Shown: piece after piece, positions 5,687 to 6,717 of the stretch
Layout of the letters: every line of letters begins with the position of its first letter
Position numbering within the stretch: position 1 is the first letter of the stretch
Assembly (NCBI GenBank): GCA_051011575.1
Contig: JBPCTR010000173.1
Location: 1 to 6,717, forward strand
Source: SHLQ01 sp051011575
GTDB taxonomy: Bacteria > Actinomycetota > Acidimicrobiia > Acidimicrobiales > SHLQ01
Reading direction: 5' to 3'
Length of the DNA: 6,717 nucleotides
Translations under genes and position numbers: made by a program
Notes under the pieces: model-generated
Database searches by the model: none
What the model was told of the DNA's origin: nothing
What the model saw: only the letters and a program-made list of their open reading frames with translations

Positions 5687-5715
5687 CAACGGGTAGAACT
5701 GGTCAAACGATTCCC
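5687..5715 (-). promoter_or_regulatory. Putative ECF-sigma promoter of htrA (GGGAAT-N18-CGTTG)
   Basis: On the minus strand GGGAAT (5715–5710) is followed after 18 bases by CGTTG (5691–5687). This resembles the −35 GGAAY and −10 CGTT elements used by SigR/SigH/SigE-type ECF factors in Actinobacteria. The predicted start of transcription near 5681 gives a 5' leader of about 70 bases before htrA. Motif resemblance is seen; recognition by a particular sigma factor is inferred. Confidence 0.45.
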
Positions 5716-5729
5716 GAATCTGCACGATC

Positions 5730-5735
5730 TACGCT
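5730..5735 (+). promoter_or_regulatory. Putative −10 box for a leaderless glycosyltransferase mRNA
   Basis: TACGCT fits the actinobacterial TANNNT −10 consensus and ends 6 bases before GTG 5742. Transcription 7 bases downstream of the hexamer would begin exactly at the G of GTG. No Shine–Dalgarno is present before this start, which agrees with a leaderless mRNA. No clear −35 element is visible. Confidence 0.45.
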
Positions 5736-5741
5736 GTCGAC

Positions 5742-6717
5742 GTGAAAATTCCGTTGCACGCGCGTCAGGATCTTCGCCCGTCAGCGGATGACGAGCACGG
5801 ATCCAACCATCGTATTACCGGCGGTCGGCCCCGATTCGAACTCACCGAAACGCCCGGTCCGGGGTGGTACGCGGTCTCGACCGACGTTGCGGGCACGACG
5901 AGCCACGTCGAACTCGAGTCACATGGCGATGCCCCCGTTGCGTTGCGGTTCCTTCCGCGCACGGGCGCGGTGGTCCTCGCACGGCGCCCGATCCCGACGG
6001 TCGCCGGCCGCCGCACCCGAGTGATGTACGTACCCCAGGGAACCGCGCGAATCGAGGTCGAGGTCTCTCCGTGGCTCGACTCGGTCGTGGCGACCCACGT
6101 CAGGTTTCGTCGGTTGCCAGCGGCGGTGGCGGCAGCAACGATGGCTGTCGATGTGTCGGCCTCGGGTATCGCCGGGTCGACCGATGGGCGAGCGCTCCTC
6201 GGCGATCTGAAGGCGGCGAACGCCGGCCGCGGCGTGCGAGGTGTGATCGAACAGACGGCGATCGCGTACGAACACCTCCAGCATCGGCGAGCGGGAGACG
6301 GTGTCGACTACCCGTCGTGGCGGATTCGCAACGCCACGATGTTCGATGACGACGCCGATCGACTCCGCGCCCGGTTGGCCACGCTCCCCGACGGTGGACC
6401 CACGATCAGCGTCGTCATGCCGGTGTACGACCCCGAGGACAAATGGCTGCGAGCGGCAATCGAATCGGTGCGCTCCCAGACCTATGACCAATGGCAGCTC
6501 TGCCTCGTCAACGACGCATCGCCCCGGCCCGGCACGAGGGAGATCCTCGACGAGTACGCCGCGCTCGATGAGCGGGTTCTTGTGCGCCACCGACCGACCA
6601 ACGGGCACATCGTGGCCGCCACGAACGACGGCATCGGCATGGCCACCGGCGAATTCGTTGCGTTCATGGATCACGACGACGAACTCGCACCGTTCGCCCT
6701 CGGCGTGATCGCCCTCC
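5742..6717 (+). CDS. Family 2 glycosyltransferase with long N-terminal extension, 3' partial
   Basis: The frame runs from GTG 5742 off the right edge (325 complete codons seen). From residue 222 it is a GT-A, family 2 domain: ISVVMPVYDP, AIESVRSQTYDQWQLCLVNDAS with the nucleotide-binding D258, NGHIVAATNDGI, then FMDHDDELAP, whose D310-x-D312 is the metal-binding DxD. The YPSWRIRN phrase (190–197) just before it is typical of the GT2 group that includes rhamnosyl- and O-antigen-type transferases, so a surface polysaccharide role is likely; sugar donor and acceptor are unknown. Residues about 30–126 look like beta strands (FELTETPGPGWYAVSTD..., RIEVEVSPWL) and 145–182 look helical. I do not recognise this part. 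The start is bounded: the in-frame stop TAG is at 5694, no ATG lies between, and GTG 5742 is the first start codon; TTG 5754 is a weak alternative. It is divergent from htrA. Confidence 0.85.
   Translation, partial: MKIPLHARQDLRPSADDEHGSNHRITGGRPRFELTETPGPGWYAVSTDVAGTTSHVELESHGDAPVALRFLPRTGAVVLARRPIPTVAGRRTRVMYVPQGTARIEVEVSPWLDSVVATHVRFRRLPAAVAAATMAVDVSASGIAGSTDGRALLGDLKAANAGRGVRGVIEQTAIAYEHLQHRRAGDGVDYPSWRIRNATMFDDDADRLRARLATLPDGGPTISVVMPVYDPEDKWLRAAIESVRSQTYDQWQLCLVNDASPRPGTREILDEYAALDERVLVRHRPTNGHIVAATNDGIGMATGEFVAFMDHDDELAPFALGVIAL

Noticed and set aside
5919..6674. A 251-codon minus-strand frame
   Set aside because: It is antisense to the glycosyltransferase frame, which carries clear GT2 motifs.
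1..6717. A horizontally acquired island or defence system
   Set aside because: No integrase, transposase, tRNA edge, nuclease or toxin–antitoxin pair is seen, and base composition looks even across the genes.

Overview
The window is gene-dense, GC-rich DNA that reads like an actinobacterial chromosome. I infer something near the Acidimicrobiia, with moderate to low confidence. The reasons are strong GC bias at third codon positions, GTG starts, a mycobacterial ArfA-like BON–OmpA protein, a membrane-anchored HtrA with a proline-rich cytoplasmic tail, and Cys-less L28/L33 ribosomal proteins of the actinobacterial type. I see no mobile element, CRISPR array or tRNA, and no gap of 300 bases or more without a gene.

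Layout. Bases 1–2277 (+) hold two consecutive exported-type proteins with C-terminal RTX (calcium-binding nonapeptide) arrays. The first is cut off at its 5' end. The second joins a signal peptide, a CAP/SCP domain, a beta-rich domain and an RTX array, and its ATG overlaps the preceding TGA. Converging on them is a small two-helix membrane protein (2308–2652, −). It is divergent, across 57 bases, from a BON–OmpA cell-envelope protein (2710–3525, +). That gene converges on the rpmB–rpmG operon (3945 to 3551, −; the stop of rpmB overlaps the start of rpmG by one base). Upstream of rpmB, on the same strand but 175 bases away, is a trypsin-like HtrA/DegP protease with a PDZ domain (5608 to 4121, −). 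Divergent from it is a family 2 glycosyltransferase with a long N-terminal extension (5742 to beyond the right edge, +).

Apart from the two ribosomal proteins, every gene points to the cell envelope or exterior: secreted Ca-binding proteins, a putative peptidoglycan-binding OmpA protein, extracytoplasmic quality control, and polysaccharide or glycan synthesis. This may be only chromosomal neighbourhood; apart from the RTX pair and rpmB–rpmG, the arrangement does not show co-transcription. The most useful regulatory signals are an ECF-sigma-like promoter (GGGAAT-N18-CGTT) in front of htrA and an exactly placed leaderless −10 box (TACGCT) in front of the GTG of the glycosyltransferase gene.

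Nothing here amounts to a clearly new system. The best leads are the shared four-cysteine frame of the two RTX modules, the unrecognised N-terminal half of the glycosyltransferase, the LP-type helical motifs in the small membrane protein, and the predicted stress promoter of htrA.
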